Below are positions 34,327 through 45,235 of a stretch of DNA of 64,000 bases, piece by piece. Source of the DNA: Prionace glauca (taxonomy: Eukaryota; Chordata; Chondrichthyes; Carcharhiniformes; Carcharhinidae); the NCBI GenBank assembly GCA_037974335.1, contig CM075760.1:69606657-69670656 (forward strand). Reading direction: 5' to 3'. Made by a program: the position numbers and the translations under genes. Positions within the stretch are counted from its first letter, which is position 1, and the number at the start of each line of letters is the position of its first letter. A model generated the notes under the pieces. It had not been told where the DNA came from and made no database searches. It saw only the letters and a list, made by a program, of their open reading frames with translations.

Positions 34327-34470
34327 TAGAAACATAGAAAATAGAAGCTGGAGTAGGCCATTCGGCCCTTGGAGCCTACTCCGCCATTCACTTTGGTCAG
34401 AGCTCATCACTATCCTGATCACACCGACGACCCATGTCCCTTCATCCCTTTAACACCAAGAGCTATATCT
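34327..34470 (-). mobile_element. LINE 3' end fragment just upstream of CH1
   Basis: 'gaaacatagaaaatagaagctggagtaggccattcggcccttggagcc' is the reverse-complement LINE 3' terminus. It ends about 87 bp before the CH1 exon. Confidence 0.75.
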
Positions 34471-34557
34471 AATATAGAAACCTATTTGTAACAATGTTTG
34501 ATGACTTAATAAATGCAAGTAAGAGTCTAACTTGTTCAATTGGCTATTCTTTCCCAG

Positions 34558-34857
34558 CGACACCGTCTGCGCCCACTCTGTATGGCCTGGTCTCCCCCTG
34601 TCAGCAACAGAACTCCGGCGGCTCCATCACCTTCGGATGTTTGGCGATGGATTACCTTCCAGATGTCTCCAAAGTGACCTGGAAGAAAAATGGGCAAACG
34701 GTCCCCAGTGGGTTTAAGACTTACCCATCAGTGAGAAACACGAAGGGAACCTACACCCTGAGCAGCCAGTTAACCATCAGCGACTCAGCGGGAGAATGTC
34801 CCAGAATTGACTGTGAGGTTCAACACAACAGCTCAGTCAAGAACATTGAAATACTAT
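34558..34857 (+). CDS. IGHM: IgM heavy chain CH1 exon
   Basis: First constant domain, which pairs with the light chain. The 300-nt exon (phase 1 at both ends) encodes ATPSAPTLYGLVSPCQQQNS, the domain Cys in FGCLAMDYLPDVSKVTWKKN, and the partner Cys in IDCEVQHN. The early Cys (SPC, residue about 15) is the usual candidate for the light-chain disulfide. The text matches shark IgM CH1 closely (YGLVS-CQQQN, GCLAMDY, TYPSV). There is one sequon, NSS, near the end. An extra Cys in SAGECP is unusual. Acceptor 'ctttcccag', donor GTAAGT. Confidence 0.95.
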
Positions 34858-35267
34858 GTAAGTGTTATGGAGCTTGTGTGAAACAGAAACACTGTGGTTA
34901 ACATGTAGGGCCTTGGTTATAACTCATTTAAATAGATGTGCACAATCCGGCCCTTTGGATTGGTCCAGTTAGTGTCTATTGACTGCAAATGAGTTAGAAC
35001 ATAGAACATAGAACATTACAGCGCAGTACAGGCCATTCGGCTCTCGATGTTGCGCCGACCAGTGGAACCAATCTCATGACCCACTAACCTAAACTATTCC
35101 AATGTTATCCATATGCCTATCCACTGACCATTTGAACGCCCTTAAAGTTGGCGAGTCCACAATGCTGCAGACAGGGCTTTCCAAGCCCTTACTACCCTCT
35201 GTTGACAAAAGTTTAATTGATCCACATCTTCTGCAGGAAATGACTGATCTGTTTTTTTTCCCTGAAG
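34858..35267 (+). other. CH1-CH2 intron with LINE 3' end insert
   Basis: The 410-nt intron contains about 34995-35225 of LINE 3'-end text in minus orientation ('acatagaacattacagcgcagtacaggcc...'). That is over half its length, ending about 43 bp before the CH2 acceptor. Confidence 0.8.
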
Positions 35268-35582
35268 GCCCTCCGCCTGTGATCCATCCAACTCTTATCC
35301 TCACCGTGAGTTCCAGTGAAGAAATCTCACACAGGAAATTCGCAATCATCGTCTGTTCAATCATCGATTTCCAGCCAGGGTCAATGGAAGTGAGTTGGCT
35401 GAAGAATGGGGAACCCACGCATTCAGGAATTGTCACCTCTCCCCCCTGTCGATTGAACGGGAACTTCTCGGCCAGCAGTCGGCTGACAGTCTCCGCTGGG
35501 GAATGGTTCAGCAAAGCGGTCTATACCTGCCAGGTCACTCACCGAGGAGACACTCAGAGTCAGAACATCAGCGTATCTCGGG
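35268..35582 (+). CDS. IGHM: IgM heavy chain CH2 exon
   Basis: Second constant domain. The 315-nt exon starts after 'ttttttttccctgaag' and ends before GTAAGA, phase 1 on both sides. It encodes [16 protein letters not shown] (the first codon is split with CH1), [11 protein letters not shown] with the first domain Cys, SWLKNG with the core Trp, and YTCQVTHRG with the second Cys. Sequons are NFS and NIS. There are two extra Cys: one at the CH1-CH2 junction (CPPP, hinge-like), which may link heavy chains, and one in SPPCRLN. It belongs to the IgM C2 type by position and residues. Confidence 0.94.
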
Positions 35583-35774
35583 GTAAGAGACTCAAACACA
35601 GGACAACACTTATCATTCTGATGTTAATCAGAATTAGGGATCTATTCAAGTTGGTACAAAGCATTGAACAATTTGTAAGTTATTGTCCTGTAGTTTGCTG
35701 CATTAGGACAATATCTCATTCAGAATTTCATCAGAAAAACAATTTTTTGTTATCCCTTCCTGAGATGTGCATTT

Positions 35775-36060
35775 ATTTCCCAAACCTGAGGGCACTGAAG
35801 TGTCATTCACGTTGCTGTGAATCTGGAGTCACATGTATGCCAGGCCAGATAAAGACAGCAGGTTGATTTTGGTAAGGAACATTTGTGAACTAGGAGGGGT
35901 TTTACAGCAATAGCTTCATGAGAACCATTTCAACTTTGAATTACACGTTTTTACAAAATTCAAATTTCACATTAGCAATGATGGGATTCGAATCTGTGTC
36001 CCCAGAGTCTTGCCCTAGGTTATAAGTCCATTGACAACACCATATACCACAGCCTTCCCT
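35775..36060 (-). mobile_element. SINE in the CH2-CH3 intron
   Basis: It has the phrases 'ctggagtcacatgtatgccaggccagataaag', 'atgatgggattcgaatctgtgtccccagag' and 'ttataagtccattgacaacaccat'. The last parts are the reverse complement of a tRNA-like head. The 916-nt intron (35583-36498) otherwise holds nothing recognised. Confidence 0.65.
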
Positions 36061-36498
36061 TAAAAGAGTGCCCCCTTTCGGTTTGAAGCAATATAGTGAG
36101 TGAGGTGGCCTTGATGTCAGCTTGTTCCTGAGACAGCTGGTAAAATTTGGAGAGACAGTAAGTGTGAGAATGTTTCACAGGTCACAGCACAGGGGTAAAA
36201 TATTGGAAAGTGTATCCACCCTATTTATAAACCAACGGTCAGTACTTTTTCCTTGAGTTCAGGATGGTGTGTTTGTTTGGGAATTCTCCAATTCTGATTC
36301 ATGGAAATGTTACCGCTGCTCCAATATTTAATACAGGGAATAATTCCATACAGTAAACTGGCTTCCCATTCGCCATGGAAGGTGAAAGGCGAGAGTTAGA
36401 GATTGATATATTGAAGGCGACTTTGTCTCCTTCAGGCTGAAGACTGCTGTCCTGCTTCTGAAGGGGAACTAGGGCTCATTTTCATTTCTCATTCACAG

Positions 36499-36807
36499 AT
36501 CCTCCCCTGTGCCTTGATACCACAGTGAAGATACAGCCACCACCAATAGAACAGGTCTTACTGGAGGCGACCGTGACCTTAACCTGCATCATTTCTCATG
36601 CTCCTGATGGAGTTAACGTGTCCTGGATCCGAGACAGGAAGTATTTGAAATCAGAGATTGCTGAAAAGCCCGGAGCGGATCGTGACAGCGTGATCAGCAA
36701 ATTAAGCATCTCCACACAAGCCTGGCTGAGTGCGGCTGTGTTTGAGTGCGTGGTGAGCCATCAGGATCTGCCGACTCCTCTAAGAACATCTATCCACAAG
36801 GAAACAG
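36499..36807 (+). CDS. IGHM: IgM heavy chain CH3 exon
   Basis: Third constant domain. The 309-nt exon (acceptor 'tctcattcacag', donor GTGAGC, phase 1) encodes [36 protein letters not shown] with Cys, sequon NVS and Trp, then [14 protein letters not shown] with the second Cys. The Cys in PPLCLD may serve an inter-chain bond. The VNVSW and VVSHQDLP blocks are typical of IgM C3. Confidence 0.95.
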
Positions 36808-37609
36808 GTGAGCTGAGAGATTGAAGCAATAAATGTAGGGTCAACAGCAGGGTTCTGAGCAATGTGGAGGAACAGAAAGATCCCGGGGTTCATATCCACA
36901 GATCTCTGAAGGTTGCCACTCAAGTGGATAGAGCCGTGAAGAAGGCTTAAAGTGTGTTAGTGTTTATTAACAGGGGGTTAGAGTTTAAGAGCCGTGGGGT
37001 TATACTGCAAGTGTACAGGGCCTTGGTGAGACCACATTTGGAATATTGTGTGCAGTTCTAGTCACCTCACTATAAGAAGGATGTGGAAGCATTGGAGAGA
37101 GTGCAGAGGAGATTTACCAGGATGCTGCCTGGTTTGGAGGGTAGGTCTTATGAGGAAAGGTTAAGGGAGCTGGGGCTTTTGTCCTTAGAGCGAAGGAGAA
37201 TGGGAGGCGAACTCTGCTGAACTGAATGACTCTGGGCCGATTGATATTTTTCTGGGGAGTTTGATGTGTTGATGAGTGAAAAGTGAACTGAAGGCGATGT
37301 TATTGGGTTTAGATTGAAGAAGAAGGGAGGAGCCTGATGTGGAGCATCAAAAACCAGAAAACCAAAAAGGAAAGTAGATCAGTTGGGCCGAATGGCCTGA
37401 TTCTGTGCTGTAAACTTTCTGAATCTTTCCACTCCACCCCCCCTGAGTTATCTGAGAAAACAATTGTGTTCACCTCCCCTCCAAGCTGCAAATCAAAAAT
37501 GGGAAGAGTTAAAATCAGAAGCGAAGCACATTTTCCTGATATCTCACCAGTGGTTTCATTGTCTCCAGAACTCTCCAGTTTATTGACATTTATTGTACAT
37601 TTTCTACAG
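36808..37609 (+). other. CH3-CH4 intron with LINE fragment
   Basis: About 36880-37195 is a plus-strand LINE ORF2 piece ('ctcaagtggatagagcc...', 'tacagggccttggtgagaccacatttggaatattgtgtgcagttc', 'ttaccaggatgctgcctgg'). About 37380-37440 has a LINE/SINE tail-like 'ggccgaatggcctgattctgtgctgtaaac'. Confidence 0.75.
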
Positions 37610-38001
37610 ATCCAAATCCGCGGGAACCGGTCGTCTCTGTCCTCCTGCCCTCGGCAGAAGATGTCTCCGCTCAGAGTTTCATCTCCCTCAGCTGCTTAGT
37701 GAGAGGTTTCTCCCCCCGAGAGATCTTCGTCAAGTGGACCGTCAACGACAAGCCGGTGAATCCCGGGAACTACAGGAACACCGAAGTGGTGGCGGAGAAC
37801 GGCGATAGCTCCTTCTTCATGTACAGCCTGTTATCCATTGCAGCAGAGGAATGGTCTAGCGGCGCTTCTTACTCCTGTGTGGTGGGACATGAAGCCATCC
37901 CCTTGAAGATCATCAACAGAACAGTTGACAAATCCAGCGGTAAACCCAGTTTTGTGAACATTTCCCTTGCACTGATGGACACTGTTAATTCATGTCAATG
38001 A
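37610..38001 (+). CDS. IGHM: IgM heavy chain CH4 exon with secretory tail
   Basis: Last constant domain. It starts after 'attttctacag' and encodes [58 protein letters not shown] and GHEAIPLKI. The secretory tail [16 protein letters not shown] runs to a TGA at 37999-38001. The NIS sequon and the penultimate Cys are the IgM hallmarks used for polymerisation and J-chain bonding. A cryptic donor GGTAAAC after SS (exon end 37939, phase 1) is the usual splice point to the membrane exons, replacing the tail. This four-domain layout separates it from IgW, which has more domains. Confidence 0.96.
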
Positions 38002-38028
38002 GAGTCACTCACTTCCATTAAAAACTAC

Positions 38029-38043
38029 AATAAAAAGAATAAA
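38029..38043 (+). terminator. Poly(A) signals for secreted IgM mRNA
   Basis: AATAAA at 38029-38034 and again at 38038-38043, 28 and 37 nt after the stop codon. Using them instead of splicing to the membrane exons gives the secreted chain. Confidence 0.8.
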
Positions 38044-39090
38044 AACATTTTCCTCTAACGATCAATGAAATACCCAATTGTTTAATTGGTTGTTTTTCAG
38101 TTTTACTTCCATATCTTTGATTTTGAGTCAGATATTTTCATGTCTCGGACCCAACATTGTTGAACCAGTGCTCCCAGCGGAGATAGACACTGGGTCAGGG
38201 ATAGAGTAGAGCACATTCATTACAGGATTCTGCAAAATATCTTCACTGACTTTCCTCCCGCTGAGGGGAAAACACTCCGACATTTTTAACATGTCTGACA
38301 CACAAACACAACATTTAGATCTCTGTGTCCCTGTTTCTCTCATTGACCACCTCTTTAAGCTACTGCACCGCACCCACTGGGAACTGAAGTGAGGGTCACA
38401 CACAAAAAAACATGAAGAAATATTCCCCCCATCGGATTGAGGGAGAGTGAAATTGTTAACATCCTGGATTCCCACTAACCCAGCAAAGAGAGGGGAGGAG
38501 CAGTAGTTAATCCATATCCCAAAACTTCCTCAATGAAAAGAGGAGGAATGTCATTATTTAATCCACTCACCTCTACCTCCTCAGTGGTTAGAACCATCAG
38601 GGACATTGTATCACCGGGTAGGGAGAGGGAAACTCTGAGCTCACTCTCCTCCCTCTCCCGTGTTTGGAAGGGAACAATTCTCTACTATAAGGACCCAGTT
38701 GCCAACAGTACAAATTAGTTTCCGGTTTACTTGCTACAGATTTTGAAGTATCATTATCTTAATCATTGAAATATATCTATACGAATGCAACATAATTGTA
38801 AAATGTCTCAACACTCTTGTTCCTGTTAATCATCTGCTGGCATTGATTTCCCAGAATACAAATTTAAACAAGTCATAGATTCCTCCCCGGGTTTTAACTG
38901 TTCTGTCCCTGAGCTCTCTGAGATACATCAATGAATTATTTCATTCTCTCTCCTGATATCACCGTGCCCCTCACATAGATTACATTTCTACAGCAAATCA
39001 TTGAAAATATGTTCCATTATTCGGGTTGTCTGGATCATATTCACTTCACTATGGTCGGTGAAACTTGGAGCAACAGTTAAAAAAATACAC
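38044..39090 (+). other. CH4-TM intron, unassigned part
   Basis: No gene or clear repeat family was recognised between the secretory poly(A) signals and the CA array. Confidence 0.5.
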
Positions 39091-39940
39091 ACACTGATAA
39101 AACTGCCCAAAACTGTCACAATTATACATACATACATAGGCGTACACACCCACACTCACACACTCACACAAACACTCACACACTCACTTTCACATACTCA
39201 CACACTCACATACTCACTCTCACACACTCACACACTGCAAACACTGCACAAACACACACTATACATTCACACACAATCACACACACACTCACTCTCACAC
39301 ACACACACTCACACACACATACACACACACTCACACATACAGACACACTACACACTCACACACTCATTCACACACACACAAACACACACGCATACACATA
39401 CTCACTCTCACACACACACTCACACACACACACTCACACACTACACACTCTCACATACACACACTCACACATACAGACACACTACACACTCACACATTCA
39501 TTCACACACTCATACACACATACACACACACACGCATACACACACACAGACACATGGACACAATTGCACAAATACACATACTCATACATATGCACACGAA
39601 TACAGAATGTTAATATACACACACAAACGCATACACATAATCCCACACACAGAAATATAGACAGGCACATTCAAATACAGACACATAATCTCACAAATAT
39701 ACAATACACTCAAATACATACACAACAAAAACACAGATACATTCAGAAATACAAATGCACATTCATGGATCAGAACACACGATATATGCACAAACGAATT
39801 CAAACAAGCACGATCCCACAAATACACATGTGTAATGTGTACCATGTGTAATGGACCACACACATACAAACAAAAATACATGCATACACAAATACTCTCT
39901 CTCCCTTTCTCTTTCGCTCTCTCTGTCCCACACGCATCAT

Positions 39941-39985
<45 letters not shown>

Positions 39986-40900
39986 CACATGCATGCACAA
40001 GGGAGCAGACACCCGCACACACAGACACGGACTTGTACAAGAAGGCACAAAACAAAACATGCACACAACTTATCAATTATGTACAAACGCATGCAGAACC
40101 ACATACAAACACACAAGTACACACTTACCTAAACATACGTGACTAGGTACACAGACACAAACACAAACACATACATGTGTACACACAATGCGGACAGATA
40201 ACATGCATGCAGGTCCAAAACATACACAAACAGATACACACACTCAAACAAATGCATATTCTCACACGTTCTCGCTGAAATGAATACTAATATAGAGACC
40301 CACAATGTTATACACATTATCACTTATACAGGGAAATACGTGTAACAATATTAACACACTGCATATAGAGGAACAGAGAACAAAACTTTTTCACACAAAC
40401 ATGTGGATGCAAACATTCACATGCTCATACAGAACAGAACACCACGGGATACAATACTACACATGGAAACACAGGTATATGCTGACACATTGTTATAAAT
40501 AACTATCAACACGGATTTACATGCACTAACATGTTAACAGACCAGACACACACAGAAAGGGAAGGAAACATTCCTCGAGTGACAGAAATTCACACAGTGA
40601 AATAGGCAGAAACACGAGCACACGTTAAGAGTGGCATTAATAAATATACAGAGACTTCACACAATAGTAGTCATATATCCACAATGTCTGAAGAATAAAT
40701 TATACACACAGACACACAACTACACAAATCAGCAAACACAGACAAATGAATCCCTCATACACACAGATTAACTCAGGACCAAAGATTAATGCAGCTCAGG
40801 AAGTGTTCACACACACACACACAGTCTCACACATACACACACGCACACAGTCTCACACATACACACGCACACAGACACACACACACAATCTTAAATATAA
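39090..40900 (+). repeat. CA-rich array in the CH4-TM intron
   Basis: About 1.8 kb of ACACAC and CTCACACA text with interruptions. The purest runs lie at 39280-39560 and 39940-39990, and a last piece at 40808-40890. All long frames across it are artefacts. Confidence 0.95.
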
Positions 40901-41440
40901 ACGGCAGGTAAATGATGAAAGTAAAATTTAAGTGTGAATTTGAATGGACATACACACCGCGAACTATCCCAATTCTCAAAACACCGCCAAACACGTTGAG
41001 AAACTGAATTAAGCTCATGATTTACTAAACATTTCCACTGTAAATAAGCAAAGATTGGAAATTACATCCCAGATCTTAAACAGCAGCATTCACAGTTTAC
41101 AGATCAGTCACCATCTGTGGAAACAATCATTGACAGGGGAATGTTCCTCCAGATCAGTCAGAACATTCTTCAATAAGGGTTAGTGGCAAATAGTTCAAAA
41201 TGAACTGATTCTCAAGAAAACACCTTCAGTGCTTTCTGACATGGACTCTCCAAGGATCAGGTGTGAAAATAGTTATGGAGATCTGTTACTGAGTGTCCTG
41301 AATTTAACAGGAGATATACATTGAAAATTAGACATGAGAATGAATGAACAGTTTATGAAGGAGAAGAGGGAAAAGAAAACAATGAGATTCCCTGGATAAA
41401 TAAAGTAATCTAATTCCATTTCCTGGCCTCTGTCCCCTAG
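40901..41440 (+). other. End of the CH4-TM intron
   Basis: Unassigned DNA ending in a strong acceptor, 'cctggcctctgtcccctag'. Confidence 0.6.
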
Positions 41441-41568
41441 ACCCCACCGACCGCATCTGGATTGAAGACAGTGAGGATGATAACAGCAACATCTGGACAA
41501 CCGCTTCCACATTCATCGTCCTGTTCTTCCTGAGCATTTTCTACAGCACTGCCGTCACTCTGGTGAAG
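41441..41568 (+). CDS. IGHM: IgM membrane exon TM1
   Basis: It encodes the acidic extracellular connector [19 protein letters not shown] (first codon split with CH4), followed by the transmembrane helix [20 protein letters not shown] and LVK. Ser, Thr and Tyr residues within the helix match the polar face by which IgM contacts its signalling partners. The donor GTGAGA is in phase 0. The 128 nt joined to CH4 at 37939 keep the frame. Confidence 0.95.
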
Positions 41569-41702
41569 GTGAGATGATTCAATTCACTCATATTTCAAAC
41601 TGGCAGAATGGATTTGAAAAATCTCTCATTGTTTCACTGATTAAAAACATTAATGTCCCGCATCAGAAACATCTGCTTCAATATTGCCTCTTTATTTTAC
41701 AG

Positions 41703-41711
41703 ATCAAGTGA
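41703..41711 (+). CDS. IGHM: IgM membrane exon TM2 (cytoplasmic end)
   Basis: After the acceptor 'ctttattttacag' the exon gives Ile-Lys and a TGA stop, so the cytoplasmic end is ...VKIK. This is equivalent to the KVK end of mammalian membrane IgM. The intron before it is 134 nt. Confidence 0.88.
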   Translation: MK

Positions 41712-42160
41712 TGGGTTGAATTTTGGACGCTGCAGATTTCCCTCAGCTGATTATAAAGATCTGTGTATGGCTCCAATACAATATCTGCTCTCGGTGAATC
41801 TATCAGTAAATTTCTCTCAGTTTATCATTCTGGATCTGTAACTGAGGCAACAATAGACATTATTTCAGTTTTCAGTGTGAAAAGTACGAGGTTGTTTTTT
41901 GTTATAATGTTATTGTGGTTAATAGTTTCCCTCCTAGTGTAAAATTAATGTATAAATAATTTCTCATTCCTTATTTACGTTTGTTAATTCCTCTTTCTAT
42001 TAAGGATCTGTATTCTCTTTCTGGTTAATGTAACAGATGTACAAATATTGACGGATTCTCTGTACATGTCTCCTGTTCTCAATGTGACCCTCGATCGCTA
42101 TGTTCACTTTCCTAACTTTAAAAAAAACAATTTCGCTGTAAAATATTCTCTGAATTTTTA

Positions 42161-42177
42161 AATAAATTTTGAATAAA
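42161..42177 (+). terminator. Poly(A) signals for membrane IgM mRNA
   Basis: AATAAA at 42161-42166 and 42172-42177, about 450 nt after the membrane-form stop. This gives a 3' UTR of ordinary length. Confidence 0.75.
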
Positions 42178-42467
42178 AATTTAACCATCCCTGTCTTGGC
42201 TTAATTCCGTTCTCCTAAACCCATCAACTCCGCTCCATTTCCCCATGATCCGGTTTCCCCCCCTTTCCCAGATAGGCATGTCCCCCCCCCCAGTCATGGG
42301 TGGGATGTGGTTGAACTCAGGACCCTCTAGAGACAGAGTCACTGCGCCACCCAGTGACCCACCCGTGTAAAGACACCTTCATCTCTGTCTTTTTCTGATC
42401 AAATCCAGAGACAGAATGAATGAAGAATGAAGAGAACCTCGGTGAATTCACTCATAAACTGGTCTGT

Positions 42468-42902
42468 CATGGAGTTTAGAAGGATGAGGGGGGATGTTAT
42501 AGAGACGTATAAGATAATGAAAGGGATGGATAGGGTAGAGGGAGAGAGATTCTTCCCGCTTAGAAAGGACAGCAGTACGAGGGGGCACAGCCTCAAGATA
42601 AGGGAGGGAGAGGTGCAGTTTAGATCAGAGTTGAGGAGGAACTTCTTCACTCAAAGGGTGGTGAATCTCTGGAATTCAGTGCCCATTGAAGTGGTGGAAG
42701 CTGCCTCGCTAAACATATTTAAGAGGCGGGTAGATAGGTTTTTGACAGACAGGGGAATTAAGGGTTATGGGGAGAAAGTGGGAAAGTGGAACAGATCCAC
42801 TTCAGGTCAGCCATGATCTTATTGAATGGCGGGGCAGGCTCGAAGGGCTAGATGGCCTACTCCTGCTCCTATCTCTCATGTTTCTTTCCTATGGTCTTAT
42901 GG
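42468..42902 (+). mobile_element. CR1-like LINE 3' fragment, plus strand
   Basis: It encodes FRRMRGDVIETYKIMKGMDR, FFTQRVVNLWNSVPIEVVEA and FLTDRGIKGYGEK, then the LINE 3' end 'ggcggggcaggctcgaaggg...ctcctgctcctat'. It is 5' truncated. Confidence 0.88.
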
Positions 42903-43189
42903 AGGACCAGCAGCATTTAAACTGCCCTTAACCTTGTCTGATTCCCCTTAGTCCAGCAGAAATGAGAAATGAATTTGCTCCGAATCTTCACTCCAGGGCA
43001 TGAAGAAAGATTGTGTTTCATGTGTTTAAGCAGGCAGTAACTGACCGAACGGAAGGCAGAATGTAAAATCAGTGGACTGGATGCAGGAGGAAAACACGAG
43101 AATAGTTCCAGAGATCAGAAACTTCAGTGGCGAATATATTTTGGAGTGTTTGGGACTAATTTTCTTAACAGAAAGTTGCTGATGTGACT

Positions 43190-43930
43190 TTAATGAGGCA
43201 TTCAACATCCTAAGGGGTCTTGACAGAGTAGATAGAGAGAAACTTTCAATGGCAGAAGGACCTTGACACAGAGGGAGCGGGTTGAACTAAATTGGTGAAG
43301 GAAACATGGAGACATCAGGAAAAAACATTTTCAGACAGTGAGTGACCCAGACCTGGAATGTGCTGTTTGAGAGTGTGCGGCAGGCAGAGCCAATTAATAG
43401 GTTCAAAATGGGATTGGATAATTGTCTGAAAATGAACAAAATGCTAGACTGTGGGGTACAGAGTGTTATTGGATGAATTGGTCCTTTAGAGGGCCAACAC
43501 ACACATGACGCTTCAAAACGGCCTTCTTCTCTGCTGTAAGTACTCTGTCAATGTTGAAAGGGCATCGTGGTAATATCTCTGCGAGAGCAATTCCAAGGTA
43601 GGCAAATTTCTCAAGATATATATTGATCCTGATAAATGTGAGGTGATGCATTTTGGAAGGAATAATGTAGAGAGGAGTTACATGATAAAGAGAAGACCAG
43701 TTAAGAGTGTAGAAATGCAGAGGGACCCAGGAGTGCAAGTGTTCTTGTCTCTGAAGGTGGCAACACAGGTGGAGAAAGTTGCGAAGAAAGCTTACAGAAT
43801 GCTAGCCTTTATAGGAAGGGGTGTATAGTATAAGAGCTGGCGTTTAATGCTGCAGTTGTACAGAACGTTGGTTAGACCGCATTTGGAGAACTGCGTCCAG
43901 TTCTGGTCACCTTACTACTGGAAGGACATG
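43190..43930 (+). mobile_element. Two older LINE fragments, plus strand
   Basis: 43190-43555 is a LINE 3' end ('catcctaaggggtcttgacagagtagatagag', 'acggccttcttctctgctgtaag'). 43600-43930 is an earlier ORF2 part ('cctgataaatgtgaggtgatgcattttggaagg', 'ttagaccgcatttggagaactgc'). They lie in the wrong order for one insertion. Confidence 0.8.
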
Positions 43931-44089
43931 GAGACCCTGCTGCTGTGACAATGCACCCTCTTGTTTAAACACTCTGCAATGCTGAGGCTGGAGAGAGGAG
44001 TGAACAACAGGGAGCAGAATTGCAGCTTCTCTCCCCCCATTGAAACTGGGATTGTTGCTCCATCTGCTGCACCTCCCCACCACATCCAC

Positions 44090-44720
44090 TGGGGGGCAAT
44101 CTGGACAATGGGCTGCAGGCAGACCTTACTGCGCCTGCGCCACAATCACACCACCGCCGGCGGCCATCTTGCGTTGCCAGGGGAGACGGCGTCCCGCGCG
44201 CTGCACTCTGGGGGAATTCCCCTCCTGCACATGCGCCCAGGCAGTTACATTTGAATCTTTTAATATGTTGAATCTTGATGATTATTATTCACATCCTCAC
44301 CCGTCAGACTTTCGGTTCCTTCTCCATTCGGGAAAATCATTTCTGTTTTTTATTCCGTCTGTTTTTCAATCACACCCGCGCGGTGCGCTCTGGGAAAATA
44401 CTACCGCACATGCGCGGTTCCGCCACCTGCCTCTTTATAAAAATATGTATTTTATTTAATTTTAATTCCGCTCCGGGCGGGATTTCCGGGTGGGAATTTC
44501 TCTCACTTTCTACATTTCTGAAACGCCGCTTCAGCCGGGGGGGAGGGGCTGTAGTAATGTCATGGCAATATGGCGGCTGACCCCGCCTCTCTGCAGGACC
44601 CGGATGTTCCGCCAACGAGCAGCGGCCGGGCCGGACTGGGCAAGAGGTGTCACTGGGAGGAGCAGCGCCCGGGCGTGTTACAGCGACCCCCGGTGGTCAG
44701 GAAGGGAAATAGCAGCAGGA
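44090..44720. promoter_or_regulatory. CpG-rich promoter-like island
   Basis: CpG and GC content rise sharply against the AT-rich surroundings. Motifs visible are an NRF-1-like TGCGCCTGCGC at about 44130, a YY1-like GCGGCCATCTTG at about 44160, and another ATATGGCGGCTGA at about 44568. An ATG within the second opens MAADPASLQDPDVPP and a frame to 44893, but with no recognised domain. This could be a first exon or only an island. I cannot name the gene it serves. Confidence 0.55.
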
Positions 44721-45235
44721 CAGTCTCTGCCCAAAGGCTTCCCCAGTTCAGCTGCTCAGAGACACTGGGAACCTTTTCAACTGGAAACTTCAGCTTCTCA
44801 CATTCACCCCCTGTGTTCAGTCATTGTTTAATAGACAACCTCTGTAGTGAAATCAGAAACAACTTGTTCACATTAAAGGGGATGGGAATCTGAACCATTC
44901 TGCTCAAAAAGCTCTGCTCGCCTTGAAATTTCAATTGAAATGTTCAAGATGAGAATTTATAGATACAAGTCATGTTGTATGTGGAACGCTCATGATGCCA
45001 CAATAACATCAGTACAGACATGTTTTCCCCTCAATTCACTAACTCCCAGTGTGATTCAGTATTTTGTTACAAAATTCCTCTGAAGGACCTTGGGATGTTT
45101 TATTGCAATAAACGTGTTATATAAATATGAGTTGTTACTGATCCCAGCAGTCAGTTTGTGCACAGTAAGATTCCACAAACAGCAACAACTGATCAATCCA
45201 TGGTGATGTTAGTTCAAACACAAATGTTGGTCCTG
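44721..45235. other. Intergenic, nothing recognised
   Basis: No supported gene. The frame entering from the CpG island ends at 44893. Confidence 0.45.

Larger units (their letters stand above)
23527..34557 (+). other. J-CH1 intron (11.0 kb)
   Basis: It begins with GTAAGA and ends in 'ctattctttcccag'. In order it contains AT-rich duplicated blocks (23.8-27.4 kb), a SINE body, CA/CT-rich arrays (28.4-29.3 kb), a SINE, CTCAC arrays (30.2-32.8 kb), a G-rich repeat (32.86-33.57 kb) and LINE or SINE pieces. From memory, comparable shark introns are several kb, so this one is rather long, and much of the excess is repeat. Confidence 0.85.

Noticed and set aside
35102-35866. 254-codon frame across CH2 as one exon
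   Set aside because: Only 35268-35582 has immunoglobulin-domain sequence between good splice sites. The start of the frame is LINE-derived and its end is intronic.
39001-40146. Long His-Thr and Cys-Val frames on both strands
   Set aside because: They are artefacts of the CA array in the CH4-TM intron.
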